In this document: positions 26,204-35,714 of the stretch, in pieces
Position numbering within the stretch: position 1 is the stretch's first letter
Layout: each line of letters begins with the position of its first letter
Assembly (NCBI GenBank): GCA_019694335.1
Contig: JAIBCD010000010.1
Location: 1 to 64,000, forward strand
Direction of reading: 5' to 3'
DNA length: 64,000 bases
Origin: Rhodospirillaceae bacterium
GTDB lineage: Bacteria > Pseudomonadota > Alphaproteobacteria > Rhodospirillales > Rhodospirillaceae
Made by a program: the position numbers and the translations under genes
The notes under the pieces: model-generated
Seen by the model: only the letters and a program-made list of their open reading frames with translations
The model's database searches: none
Told to the model about the DNA's origin: nothing

Positions 26204-27599
26204 AACGCGCGCGGATCAGTTCGAACGCGGCGCGCTGCGCCAGCGCTTCGCCGCCGGCGGGGCGTCCCGGGCGGTCGCCCGGGTTCCAGGCGTAGACGTC
26301 GAGGTGCGCCCAGGGGACGTTTGTGTCCTTGGGGCGGGCGAATTCCTTGAGGAACAGAGCCGCGGTAATGGCGCCGGCGAAAGGTGAATCGCCGGCGTTG
26401 TTGATGTCCGCCACCTTGCTGTCGATCATGCGCCGGTAAGGCTGCCACAGCGGCAGGCGCCACACGGGATCGAAGCATTTGTCGGCGGCGGCCGCGAAAT
26501 CCCGCGCCAGCGCTTCGTCGTCGGTGAACAGCGCCGGAATTTCCGGCCCAAGGGCCGTGCGCGCGGCGCCCGTGAGCGTGGCGAAATCGATCAATAGCGC
26601 CGGCGATTCGGACACGGCTTCGGTCAGCGCGTCGCCCAGCACCAGGCGCCCTTCGGCGTCGGTGTTGCCGATCTCGACCGTGATGCCCTTGCGGGTGCGC
26701 AGGATGTCGCCGGGGCGGAAGGCGTTGCCCGCCACGGCGTTCTCGACCGCCGGGATCATCACCCGCAGGCGCACCGGCAAGGCGGCTTGCATGATCATCT
26801 GGGCGAGTCCGAGCACGGTGGCCGCACCGCCCATGTCCTTTTTCATCAGCGCCATGGCGCTGGCGGGTTTAAGATCGAGGCCGCCGGTGTCGAAACACAC
26901 GCCCTTGCCGACCAAGGTCACCTTCGGCGCGGTCGCCATGCCCCAGGTGAAATCGATCAGGCGCGGCGCGCAGGTGCTGGCGCGGCCCACGGCGTGGATC
27001 ATCGGGTAATTGGCCGCGAGCAGTTCGTCGCCGGTGATGGTGCGGAAGGTCGCGTCGCAGGCGGTGGCCAAATCCTTCGCCGCCTGTTCGAGCGCATCCG
27101 GCAGCATGTCGTTCGCGGGCGTGTTGACCAAATCGCGGGTCAGCGCCGCGGCCGCTACCGCCTGCTCCACATAGGCGCGGTCACAGCCCTCGGGCCATTG
27201 CAGGCGGGCACGTTCGGAGGGCGATTCGCTTTTGTACTTGCCGAAACCATAAGCGCCGAGGCCCCAGGCCAGCGCCGCCCAGGTGGCGAAACCCGGCATC
27301 GCGCCGACGCTCTCGTGCAAACGATAGACGCTTTTGGGCAGAGTCTTGGCGAGATTGCCCGTCACCCAAGGATCATCGCCCTTGCCGAGGCCGAGCACCA
27401 CCATCGCCACCGCGCCGCCGGCGTCGGCGATCACGCTGACCGATCCGGAATCGCCCCGGAAATTGGTGGCCGTGAGCCATGCTTTGACGGCGGACGGCTG
27501 CGTGGCGGCCCAGGCTTCAAGCCGGTCGGCGGTCACCGCGTGAAGCGGAACCGCCGGCGTGCCGGGTTCGACCAGGATACTGCCGAGAGAGAATGTCAC
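26196..27599 (-). CDS. M17 leucyl aminopeptidase family protein
   Basis: This 467-aa cytosolic M17 aminopeptidase has the metal-binding region VGKGVCFDTGGLDLKP, the catalytic Lys and Asp in MKKDMGGAA, and the signature NTDAEGRLVLGDAL. M17 enzymes use two metal ions to cleave N-terminal residues from peptides. The N-terminal domain is divergent from E. coli PepA, as in the shorter second copies found in many alphaproteobacteria, so I leave the symbol blank. It is translationally coupled (four-base overlap) to the TAXI-type binding protein gene upstream. Confidence 0.9.
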   Translation of the reverse strand: MTFSLGSILVEPGTPAVPLHAVTADRLEAWAATQPSAVKAWLTATNFRGDSGSVSVIADAGGAVAMVVLGLGKGDDPWVTGNLAKTLPKSVYRLHESVGAMPGFATWAALAWGLGAYGFGKYKSESPSERARLQWPEGCDRAYVEQAVAAAALTRDLVNTPANDMLPDALEQAAKDLATACDATFRTITGDELLAANYPMIHAVGRASTCAPRLIDFTWGMATAPKVTLVGKGVCFDTGGLDLKPASAMALMKKDMGGAATVLGLAQMIMQAALPVRLRVMIPAVENAVAGNAFRPGDILRTRKGITVEIGNTDAEGRLVLGDALTEAVSESPALLIDFATLTGAARTALGPEIPALFTDDEALARDFAAAADKCFDPVWRLPLWQPYRRMIDSKVADINNAGDSPFAGAITAALFLKEFARPKDTNVPWAHLDVYAWNPGDRPGRPAGGEALAQRAAFELIRARFT

Positions 27600-28807
27600 G
27601 AGACCGAGAATAGCGAGATCAGCTCGCGAAGGGTATGGCGGATGGGACGGGTTTCAGCTTCGGTCTTGGCCGGCGGCTTCGGGGCCGGCGCTTGCGGTTC
27701 GTTGGCGGCCGCCGGATCCATCAAGCCGTTTTGAACATAGTAACGGTCGGCGCCTTTCAGCACCGGTACGCCAATGTCCTGGGCCGCCAGGTTCCTGTCC
27801 ATGAACTGGCCGCGGGGATGCCCGGCCTTGAACAGCGGCGCGTTGCGCTCGTGCCACAGCGCCCGCACGATCCCGTAAGCCAATTCCGGGTCCATATTGC
27901 TGCGCCCGACCAGCACCGACCCGACGTCGATGGTTTCCACCGGCTTCTGAGCCGCGCCATAGGAGCCGCCCGGGATCACGCCGTGGGTATAGAATGGAAA
28001 CACCTGCACCAGCTTGTCGGCCGGCGGCCCCGCGATCGGCACCAATCGCACCGGCAGGCGGCCCGCCAGATCCTCAAGCGCCAGCACGGGCGCGCCGCTC
28101 ACCAGGAACACCGCGTCCACGGTGTTCCTGGTGAGTGCGTCGCCGGCGGCGGCGAACTCCAGGTATTTGATCTGCACCGAGTCCCATTTCACGCCGAACG
28201 CCGACAGGATCAACTTGGCCGTGGCGGCGGTGGCCGAGGTCTCCGTGCCCATGGCGACACGTTTGCCCTTGAGGTCGGCGACGCCCTTGATCGGGGAATC
28301 GGCGCGCACGATCAGGTGGACGTTCTCCGGGTAAAGCCGCGCGATCAGGCGCAGGTTGTCCAGGGGCGGTTCGTTGGCGAAGGCGCCCACGCCCCGGTAG
28401 GCCCAGGCGGTGACGTCGGCCTGGGACAGGGCAAGGTCGAGATCGCCCCGGGCGACGGCGCGCAGGTTATCGGCGGCATTGGCGGTGGTCTGGGCCACGG
28501 CGATCAGGCCGGGCACCCCGCAGCTGCCACCGCGGTCGCACTCGCGCGAGCCGGGCGGATTGGAGATCGCATTGGCGATCAGCCCGCCGAAGGGGAAGTC
28601 GGTGGCGCCCGTGGGGCCCGCGCCGATGCGGATGACCTTGGTCGACTCCTGCGCCGCCGCCGGCCCGCCCCCGCCTACCAGCGCCACCGCGCTTAAGGCG
28701 AAAGCGGCGCAGGCGGTAGCGAGTCGGAGCTGGGTCAACAGACGCGGAAACAAGACCGGCAATCCCTCGATCGGCCCACACAAGGGCCTGTGTGGCGTGC
28801 ATAACAT
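27596..28807 (-). CDS. TAXI-family TRAP transporter solute-binding protein
   Basis: This protein of up to 403 aa has an N-terminal export signal (LRLATACAAFALSAVALVGGGGPAAA-QE) and the TAXI (NMT1-like) fold: IRIGAGPTGATDFPFGGLIANAI, the DLALSQADV ligand region, and LKGKRVAMGTETSATAATAKLIL. TAXI proteins bind dicarboxylates such as glutamate for TRAP transport, but no TRAP membrane subunit is next to it. The C-terminal 35 residues are Pro/Ala-rich and unusual. The start is uncertain: ATG 28807 gives about 17 residues before the signal peptide, and a later TTG near 28760-28750 may be used. Confidence 0.85.
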   Translation of the reverse strand: MLCTPHRPLCGPIEGLPVLFPRLLTQLRLATACAAFALSAVALVGGGGPAAAQESTKVIRIGAGPTGATDFPFGGLIANAISNPPGSRECDRGGSCGVPGLIAVAQTTANAADNLRAVARGDLDLALSQADVTAWAYRGVGAFANEPPLDNLRLIARLYPENVHLIVRADSPIKGVADLKGKRVAMGTETSATAATAKLILSAFGVKWDSVQIKYLEFAAAGDALTRNTVDAVFLVSGAPVLALEDLAGRLPVRLVPIAGPPADKLVQVFPFYTHGVIPGGSYGAAQKPVETIDVGSVLVGRSNMDPELAYGIVRALWHERNAPLFKAGHPRGQFMDRNLAAQDIGVPVLKGADRYYVQNGLMDPAAANEPQAPAPKPPAKTEAETRPIRHTLRELISLFSVS

Positions 28808-28961
28808 ATCCCGCGCGCGCCGGGGTATTTTCGTTCCCGGTCTGTGGCGATTGCATGGCGATGTGACCCGGCTTCAACACCCGCCCCCGAGACTTGTCGA
28901 ACGGGCCGCCGGTGCTTCATGGTGTGCCGTCACAAAACCGCCGTAAAGCAGGCTGCCCGCG

Positions 28962-29726
28962 ATGCTCGACATTCGCCAGATTCCGGTGCTCTCCGACAAC
29001 TTCATCTACCTGGCGCGCGAACCGGCCAGCGGCCTGGTCGCGGTGGTCGATCCCGCCGTGCCCGAACCGGTGCTTGCCGAGGCGGCCCGGCTGGGCTGGA
29101 CGATCACCCATATACTCAACACCCATCACCACGGCGATCACGTCGGCGGCAACCTGGCGATCAAGGCCGCCACCGGCTGCCGGATCGTGGGCCCCGCGCC
29201 CGACGCCGGCCGGATTCCGGGAATCGATCTGCCCTTGGGTGATGGCGCCACCTTCGACCTGGGGGCGGAACGGGCGCGCGTGTTCTTCGTCCCCGGCCAC
29301 ACCCGCGGCCATATCGCCTATTGGTTCGAGGGGGCGAAGGCCTTGTTCTGCGGCGATACCCTGTTCTCGGCCGGCTGCGGCCGGCTGTTCGAGGGCACGC
29401 CCGGCCAGATGTGGTCCAGCCTGAAACGCCTGCGCGACCTGCCACCGGACACACAGGTCTACTGCGCCCATGAATACACCCAGAGCAATATCCGCTTCGC
29501 CGTGACCGTGGATCCGCACAACGCCGACCTGAGAGCGCGGGAGACCGAGGTCGCCGCGTTGCGTGCGGCCGGACAGCCGACCATCCCGTCCACCATCGCC
29601 CTGGAACGGGCGGTCAATCCCTTCCTGCGCGCGGACACAGCCGCCGTCGCGGCGGGCGTCGGACTCGGCGGGCATGACCCGGTGGACGTGTTCGCCGAGG
29701 TCCGGCGGCGGAAGGATAACTTCTAG
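28962..29726 (+). CDS. gloB: Hydroxyacylglutathione hydrolase (glyoxalase II)
   Basis: This 254-aa metallo-beta-lactamase-fold enzyme has the binuclear metal site THHHGDH (54-60), further ligands in FVPGHTRGHIAYW and FCGDTLFSAGCGRLFEG, and the glutathione-binding C-terminal helix region ending AEVRRRKDNF. It hydrolyses S-lactoylglutathione to lactate and glutathione in methylglyoxal detoxification. Motifs and length match GloB closely. Its end overlaps the convergent GT-C gene by four bases. Confidence 0.95.
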   Translation: MLDIRQIPVLSDNFIYLAREPASGLVAVVDPAVPEPVLAEAARLGWTITHILNTHHHGDHVGGNLAIKAATGCRIVGPAPDAGRIPGIDLPLGDGATFDLGAERARVFFVPGHTRGHIAYWFEGAKALFCGDTLFSAGCGRLFEGTPGQMWSSLKRLRDLPPDTQVYCAHEYTQSNIRFAVTVDPHNADLRARETEVAALRAAGQPTIPSTIALERAVNPFLRADTAAVAAGVGLGGHDPVDVFAEVRRRKDNF

Positions 29727-31447
29727 CAACCGCCGGCGAAGCCGCGCCGTACGGATTCCAGTTCGCACACCATGGCGCGCGCCGTGGCGGCATCGACCGG
29801 GGCGGTGCGTTCACGCCGGACATACAGCCCAAGCTTCCAACCGCGATACTCCACCCGTTCCGCCAAGTCGAAATTGCGCGCGAGTTCGTGCTCGATCACC
29901 GGGCGCGGCGTCAGGCCTTGCTGGTAGACCACGGCGTCGTAGTCGCGCGCGAGCCAGCGCGCCAGGGTGTCGTCGGTCCACAAGGATTCCGCCTCCAGCG
30001 CCCGCACGACCGCCGGCCTCTGGTCGGCGGCAACCGCATGCGCGATCTCGCGGTAGCTCTGCCAGAGGTTCAGGCTTTGCGGCGGCAAGACCCGGCCTGC
30101 CGCGAACACGGCGTAGGTGATGGATGGCAGGTTGTGGAGCACCAGGACCGGCGTGTCGGGCAATGCCGCGCCGACCGCGCGCGCGAGACCGGCCATGTCG
30201 TCGCGTTCGCTGTTGGTCTGGGTCTGGCGGAGCATGGGGGCCGGGAATCCGGTCAGGCCCTCGGCGGTCATGGGATCGGGCGACCGCACGGCCCCCGACG
30301 CGAACACATTCAGGAGCACCACGGCGGCGCAGATCGGCAGCACGCCCGCGAGCGGTTCCTGCTTGCGCTGTTCGCGCCGCGCCCACAGCACCGCGAACGC
30401 CGCACCGGCCGCGAGCGCGCCCAGGCCCACGAAGTAGTTGGTGTAGGTGAGGATGCAGGTCGGGCAATAACCGACCGAGCCGAGGTAATGCGTGGCGGCC
30501 AGGAAGAAGAACAAGGCCGGCGCCAATAGCCAGAGCGGTTCCTTGCGCGCGAGGATCAGCGCCGCGGCCGCGCCGAGGATGGTGCCCGCGTAAGGCAGCA
30601 GGAAGGCATTGGCGATATCGCGCCCCGAGATCCGCCCGGGTTCGAACGCCAGGGACAGCGGCGAAACGGTCGACGACAGGATCAGCGCGAAGCGGTCTGG
30701 CAAAAGGCCGGCGAACCTCAAGACCGGCGTGAGCCCCGGCAGCCGCACCGCGTATTCCGCGAGCCGCTCCGGAAACATCCAGAGAATCGCGGCGCTCGCG
30801 GCGATGCAGGTGGCGGCAAGGACGCCGGCATGACGCCGGCGCCGTTCGCGCAGGACAAGGACATAAACCGGCGCCAGAACCGCGACCGCCAGGATCATGT
30901 TCTGACGGAAAAAGAACATGAGCACGAACAGCACGCCAAGGCCCGCACTGGCGGCGAGCGGCGGCCGGTCGGGGGCCTTCAGTGTCAGCCAGACACTGGC
31001 CATCAGCAACAAAGCCACAGCCGCCAGGGGGGTGGCCGTGGCGAAGTAATAGGTGGTCGCGGGCGCGAGGGCGTAGACCAGCACGCCCAGCGCCGCCGCC
31101 GCCGGGTTGCCGGTGAGTTTGCGCCCGCACAGGAACAGGAGGGTGCCGCTCAAGGCCCCCATGACCAGGGACAGAATACGGCCGGTGATCAGCCCCGGCC
31201 CGAACCAGGATTGTGCCAGGCCCAGCAGCGAGAAATACAGCGGCATATACCAGGTGGCGTCGGCATCGCTGTAGGGCGCCACCAGCCCCCGTGCGTACCA
31301 CCAGGACTTGGCGACATAGGTGATCTCGTCGCTCCAGGTGCGGCCGCGCACCACCGCATAAGCGCCGAAGGCGGCGTAGAACACCGCCGCCGCCACGAGG
31401 ATCACCGGCCAGAGCCGGCGCGCGGACCCGGCTTCCGCCCTGGTCAC
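29723..31447 (-). CDS. GT-C fold membrane glycosyltransferase (GT39/ArnT-like), paralogue 1
   Basis: This 574-aa protein has about ten hydrophobic segments and a soluble C-terminal tail (about 400-574), the layout of lipid-phosphate-sugar dependent GT-C enzymes such as protein mannosyltransferases and ArnT. The first external loop carries the acidic pair Asp40-Glu41 in WSDEI, where GT-C catalytic bases sit, followed by DADATWYMPLYF. It is clearly paralogous to the protein at 47523-49229 (shared YS-x-DATW-MPLYF, GRxLSL, L-CKR/GRKLT). It starts 18 bases downstream of the secreted repeat protein gene on the same strand, so the two are probably cotranscribed. Donor and acceptor are unknown. Confidence 0.75.
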   Translation of the reverse strand: MTRAEAGSARRLWPVILVAAAVFYAAFGAYAVVRGRTWSDEITYVAKSWWYARGLVAPYSDADATWYMPLYFSLLGLAQSWFGPGLITGRILSLVMGALSGTLLFLCGRKLTGNPAAAALGVLVYALAPATTYYFATATPLAAVALLLMASVWLTLKAPDRPPLAASAGLGVLFVLMFFFRQNMILAVAVLAPVYVLVLRERRRRHAGVLAATCIAASAAILWMFPERLAEYAVRLPGLTPVLRFAGLLPDRFALILSSTVSPLSLAFEPGRISGRDIANAFLLPYAGTILGAAAALILARKEPLWLLAPALFFFLAATHYLGSVGYCPTCILTYTNYFVGLGALAAGAAFAVLWARREQRKQEPLAGVLPICAAVVLLNVFASGAVRSPDPMTAEGLTGFPAPMLRQTQTNSERDDMAGLARAVGAALPDTPVLVLHNLPSITYAVFAAGRVLPPQSLNLWQSYREIAHAVAADQRPAVVRALEAESLWTDDTLARWLARDYDAVVYQQGLTPRPVIEHELARNFDLAERVEYRGWKLGLYVRRERTAPVDAATARAMVCELESVRRGFAGGC

Positions 31448-31464
31448 GGCTGACCGGGGCCCGG

Positions 31465-33714
31465 CTACGGCGCCTGGGCGCCGCTGGCGCGCAGACCGCA
31501 GGCGGTGGTCATGTCGGTCACGACACCGGCGGTGGTGTTGTTGACCAGGTGCTGAAGGAAACCCGTGAATGGCGTCTCGGCCCTGATCACATAGTGATAC
31601 ATGCCGTCGGTCGGCGTGACACCGGCCTGGGTCTCGATGGTCGTGATGGGGACCACCGTGCTGCTATTGGGCTGGACGTTGGGTATGAGGTAACTGCCGA
31701 GTTTCTTGCCGTCGCGGGCGTCGTAGACGCCGAGCGCCATGGTCGGCCCATTCACCGACGTGACCCCGGTGTTATTGATGACCACCGAGCTGGGGTATTG
31801 CCCATTCAGCAGCGAGGAGTGCACGCCGGCAAGCTTCATGGGATCGGCGGTCACGGCCTGCGCGCAGGTCGAGAGGTTGGTGAGCGTGGCGTTGCTCGAG
31901 CGCCATAGCACGTGCTGCACGTTGCCCGAGAACTTGGCTTCGATACTGGCGGCGTAATAGTCGGGTTTGACGGTGCCGGCGGGGAGCGCGCTTTCGATGT
32001 CGCCGATGAACACCTGCTGCTCGGCGCCCCCGGGGATGCTCGGGCTGGTCCAGATCCCGAGGGAACGCCCGGAGGCGTAGTCATAGAGGTTCACCGTGGC
32101 CGTGCCGGCCGTGGTTCCGGAATTGTAAAAGCGCAGGAACGACTGCGAGCCGGTCTGCGCGGTAGAGAAGATCAGGCTGGGGCTCAGGGTAGAAGCAACC
32201 GTTACCGCGGGGTTGCCGCTGAAGGAGCAGACCGTGGTCATGTCGGTGATCACGCCCGCCTGGACGTTGCTCACCAGGTGCTGGAGGAAGCCGGTGAACG
32301 CCGGCAGCGACTCGATTTTCACGATATAGTGCGGAACCGTGGACGTCGGCGCGATGTCGGCGGCGGCCTCCATCTGCTTCATCGGGATGATAACGCGGCC
32401 ATTCGCCGGCACCGACAGAATGGTATAGGTTCCGAGCCGCACATTGGTGCTGGCGTTGTAGATGCCGAGCACCGTGCCGGCGGCGGTCTGTCCGGAGTTG
32501 TTGACAACAACCGAGCTGGGGTAGGCGGAATCGAACGTCGACGCATGCACGTTGGCGATCTTGGTGCCGTCGATGGTGACGCCGGTGCCGCAGGTCGTCA
32601 GGTTGGTGAGCGTGCCGTCGCTGGACCGCCATAGCACATGCTGGAAGTAGCCGGTCATGGTGCTCTCGATCGCGACCGCATAATAGTCCGGCCGCGCGGC
32701 GGTGGGCGACATGCCGACGCCGGCTTCCACGTCGCCAATGAAGAATTGCGGCGCGGTACCCGGCAAAATGGTCGGCGTGGCGTATCGGCCGAGCGCCGCG
32801 CCGGTCGAAGGATTGTACAACGTGACCGTCGCGCTCCCGCCGGTGGTGCCGGTGTTATAGAAGCGCAGGAACGAACGCGACGACGGTTGGGCCGAGGAGA
32901 ACACCGCGCCGACGCGCAGGATCGGCAGGAACACCGCCGCCACCGCCGTGTCGGCATCGAACGTGACCGCACACGTGGTGACTGTCGTGTTCGGGCAGGC
33001 GGTGCTGTTCGACCATTCCTTGAAAATATATCCCTGGGCAGGGACAGCGGTCAGGGTAACGCGGCTGCTGCGTCCGATCGGGTAGGACCAGGCACAGGAA
33101 TCCTGGCAACTCTGCGGCTGCGCGCCCACCTGGGTGGACAGACCCGAGATCGAGCCGCCGACGGCGCTCACCCGCAGCTTGATGGTCTTGAGGTTGAAGG
33201 TGGCGGTGACGGTCTTGTTGGCGTCCGTCGTCACCGTGCAGGTGGTCAGGGTGCCGGTGCAGGCGCCGGCCCAGCCGGCGAACTCCGCGGTGCTGACCGG
33301 GTTGGCGGTCAGCGTCACGACGGTCTTGGATTGCCAAACCGGACCGCCGATAGGATTGGTGCCGATAATGCCGGTCGAAGTGCCGTCCGTAAGCAGGGTG
33401 AGCGTGTAGGTGGCGGGGCCGGAATTCAGGTCCGACGGATTGCCGCTCCCGCCGTCGGGCGTGGAGGGCGTGCTGTCGCTCGACGTAGCGGCGGGGCGGT
33501 CGGGAACATGGAGGCTGGTGTCCTGCGCCAGCGCCAGTTCGGCGGCGCGCGCGATTCCGAACGGGCCGGACTCGGCACGCAAGGCGACCCCCGCGGCGCA
33601 GGTGACGACCAACGCCAAGCACCACGCCGCCAGGGAGGCGGCCGGACCGCGCAGGCGCAGCGGACGCACGGTCGAAATTTTCCGGCGCGCCGCCATTGCG
33701 ACCGCACCGATCAT
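31465..33714 (-). CDS. Large secreted repeat protein with two bacterial-repeat domains and four LRF/QHVLW half-modules
   Basis: This 749-aa protein has a long N-terminal signal or anchor (hydrophobic about 26-46), a Ser/Thr/Pro-rich linker (70-100), two InlB-like bacterial repeat domains (about 101-173 with FAGWAGACTG...CTVT, and 178-264 with FKEWSNSTAC...CAVTF), then four related units: A1 268-378, B1 385-497, A2 513-618, B2 626-740. A units start SFLRFYNTG and end FQHVLWRSS..LTNLTTC; B units start VHSS..YPSSVVVNNSG and end FTGFLQHLV-N--AGV-TDMTT-C. I do not recognise the module in any named family. The subtilase at 45075 carries one A-B pair of the same module. ATG 33714 is chosen; 33696 is possible. 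Confidence 0.75.
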   Translation of the reverse strand: MIGAVAMAARRKISTVRPLRLRGPAASLAAWCLALVVTCAAGVALRAESGPFGIARAAELALAQDTSLHVPDRPAATSSDSTPSTPDGGSGNPSDLNSGPATYTLTLLTDGTSTGIIGTNPIGGPVWQSKTVVTLTANPVSTAEFAGWAGACTGTLTTCTVTTDANKTVTATFNLKTIKLRVSAVGGSISGLSTQVGAQPQSCQDSCAWSYPIGRSSRVTLTAVPAQGYIFKEWSNSTACPNTTVTTCAVTFDADTAVAAVFLPILRVGAVFSSAQPSSRSFLRFYNTGTTGGSATVTLYNPSTGAALGRYATPTILPGTAPQFFIGDVEAGVGMSPTAARPDYYAVAIESTMTGYFQHVLWRSSDGTLTNLTTCGTGVTIDGTKIANVHASTFDSAYPSSVVVNNSGQTAAGTVLGIYNASTNVRLGTYTILSVPANGRVIIPMKQMEAAADIAPTSTVPHYIVKIESLPAFTGFLQHLVSNVQAGVITDMTTVCSFSGNPAVTVASTLSPSLIFSTAQTGSQSFLRFYNSGTTAGTATVNLYDYASGRSLGIWTSPSIPGGAEQQVFIGDIESALPAGTVKPDYYAASIEAKFSGNVQHVLWRSSNATLTNLSTCAQAVTADPMKLAGVHSSLLNGQYPSSVVINNTGVTSVNGPTMALGVYDARDGKKLGSYLIPNVQPNSSTVVPITTIETQAGVTPTDGMYHYVIRAETPFTGFLQHLVNNTTAGVVTDMTTACGLRASGAQAP

Positions 33715-33948
33715 CCCCCAAATCCGCACCCTTCCAGCCCCCCTGGCTACGCCCGTCCCTTCTCGAACGGCCTGCAAAAACGCACCCTATCGCAGCGGTT
33801 ACGGTGACGGGATTACTTTTTCAAGTGGTTGGGAAGTCCCAAGGAATAGGTGTCTTTTGCCATTGAATTCAATATCGAGTAGTGAGTTCCTGCGGTCCTG
33901 GAACCGCTGGTTTGGGTGCCGGGTGCGACTCTCGATGGACTTCATCCC

Positions 33949-34758
33949 GTGATTCCTCTTCTCGACGCCTATTTCGCCCGCATCGGCTATGGCGGTGGCC
34001 GCCAGCCGGACCTCGCTGTGCTCGCGTCCCTGCATCGCCTGCACCCGGGCGCCATTCCCTTCGAGAATCTGGACCCGCTTCTGGGCCGCCCGGTGGAGAT
34101 CGCACCCACCGCGATCGCCGCGAAGCTCATCGAGGGCAAACGCGGCGGCTATTGTTTCGAACAGAACAGTCTGTTCCACGACGTGTTGGCGGCGCTGGGA
34201 TTTTCCGTCAGCCCGCGCGCGGGCCGCGTGATCTGGAACGCAGCCCCGGATGCACCGCGCACGGCGATGACCCACCGCATCACCAAAGTGTCGCTGCCGG
34301 ACGGCGACTATCTCGCCGACGTGGGCTTCGGCGGCCAAAGCCCGACCGCGCCCCTGCGCCTGGTTGCCGACGTGGAACAGCACACCGCGCACGGGCGGTT
34401 CCGCTTTCTCCAACGGGACGGCATTTTCGAACTGCAGATACACACGGCTGACGGCTGGCGCGGCATGTACCGCTTCGCCGACGAGATTCAGGGGTACGCG
34501 GACTTCGAGGTCGCCAACTGGTTCACCTCGACGCATCCCCGTTCGAGGTTCCGGCAGAATCTGGTGGCGGCGCGGGTGATTGGCGACAGGCGCGTCAACC
34601 TTCTCAACACCACGGTCACGTCGTGGTCCAACGACGGACCGGGCGAGACCCGCACACTCGCGGGCCCCGCCGATCTGGAGCATCTGTTGGTGGATATCTT
34701 CGGCCTGACGTTGCCGGCCGATCCTCAAACGATCTGGGACAAGCTTCCCAGCGCCTAG
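33949..34758 (+). CDS. nat: Arylamine N-acetyltransferase
   Basis: This protein of about 269 aa transfers acetyl from acetyl-CoA to arylamines or hydrazines. The Cys-His-Asp triad is complete: Cys69 in KRGGYCFEQN, His109 in MTHRITKV and Asp124 in LADVGFGG. An N-terminal helical region (LLDAYFARIGYGG) and a beta-barrel follow family order. No ATG is available in frame; GTG 33949 gives the usual short N terminus, and GTG 33916 would add 11 residues; neither has a strong ribosome-binding site. It is divergent from the secreted repeat protein gene. Confidence 0.9.
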   Translation: MIPLLDAYFARIGYGGGRQPDLAVLASLHRLHPGAIPFENLDPLLGRPVEIAPTAIAAKLIEGKRGGYCFEQNSLFHDVLAALGFSVSPRAGRVIWNAAPDAPRTAMTHRITKVSLPDGDYLADVGFGGQSPTAPLRLVADVEQHTAHGRFRFLQRDGIFELQIHTADGWRGMYRFADEIQGYADFEVANWFTSTHPRSRFRQNLVAARVIGDRRVNLLNTTVTSWSNDGPGETRTLAGPADLEHLLVDIFGLTLPADPQTIWDKLPSA

Positions 34759-34834
34759 TTCCTGTGTTGACCGCCCGCGCGCGGGAAAAGCGCGCCTCAA
34801 GCAGGCCGCAACAAGCCGGGCCGCTGTCGCACGC

Positions 34835-35560
34835 TCAGTACATGTGCTGACCGCCATTGATCGAGAGCGTCGCGCCGGTGATGAAATCGGCGTCTTCGGC
34901 CACCAGGAACATCACGCCACGCGCGATGTCCTCGGCGCGGCCCAGGCGCCCCACCGGGATTTTGGCGATGATTTTTTCCAGCACCGGCGGCGGCACCGCG
35001 CGCACCATATCCGTATCGACATAGCCGGGCGCGATGGCGTTGACCGTGACGCCCTTGTTGGCGCCCTCCTGGGCGAGCGCCTTGGTGAAGCCGTGGATGC
35101 CCGACTTGGCGGCGGCGTAGTTGACCTGGCCATACTGGCCTGCCTGGCCGTTGATCGAGCCGACGTTGACGATTCGTCCGAACGAACGTGCGCGCATGCC
35201 ATCGATCACCGCGCGGCTGGTGTTGAAACAGCCGCCGAGGTTGGTATCGATCACCGCCGCCCACTGGGCCGCGTCCATCTTGTGCAATGTGCCGTCGCGG
35301 GTGATCCCGGCGTTGTTGACCAGGATGTCGATCGGCCCGAGCTCCTTGGCGATCTTGTCGAGTCCGGCTTTGCAGGCGTCGAAGCTGGCGACATCGAACT
35401 TGTAGGTGGCGATGCCGGTTTCGGCGGTGAAGGCCTTGGCGGCCTCGTCGTTGCCGCTGTAATTGGCCGCGACCTTGTGGCCCGCGTTTTTCAAGGCGAT
35501 CGAGATCGCCTTGCCGATACCTCTGGTGCCGCCTGTAACCACTGCCACGCGCGTTGCCAT
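34835..35560 (-). CDS. phaB: Acetoacetyl-CoA reductase
   Basis: This 241-aa short-chain dehydrogenase reduces acetoacetyl-CoA to (R)-3-hydroxybutyryl-CoA with NADPH for PHA synthesis. Seen: the cofactor motif VTGGTRGIG (8-16), NNAG (82-85), the catalytic Ser135, Tyr148 and Lys152 (NVGSINGQAGQYGQVNYAAAK), and GYVDTDMV, all typical of PhaB rather than FabG. ATG 35560 has AAGGAGA upstream. It is separated from phaA and phaC by a MATE gene on the other strand. Confidence 0.93.
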   Translation of the reverse strand: MATRVAVVTGGTRGIGKAISIALKNAGHKVAANYSGNDEAAKAFTAETGIATYKFDVASFDACKAGLDKIAKELGPIDILVNNAGITRDGTLHKMDAAQWAAVIDTNLGGCFNTSRAVIDGMRARSFGRIVNVGSINGQAGQYGQVNYAAAKSGIHGFTKALAQEGANKGVTVNAIAPGYVDTDMVRAVPPPVLEKIIAKIPVGRLGRAEDIARGVMFLVAEDADFITGATLSINGGQHMY

Positions 35561-35714
35561 GTCGCTCTCCTTGAAGTGAGTGATTTCGAGATTCGTGCCT
35601 TGTTGTCCGATCATAGAGGCGGCGTCACGCAATCGCCAAGCAACGAACTGCGAAATTCGCGCGGGGACGGAAAATCATCTTTCCGATACCGCATCGCATC
35701 ATTAAGCAGGGGTC

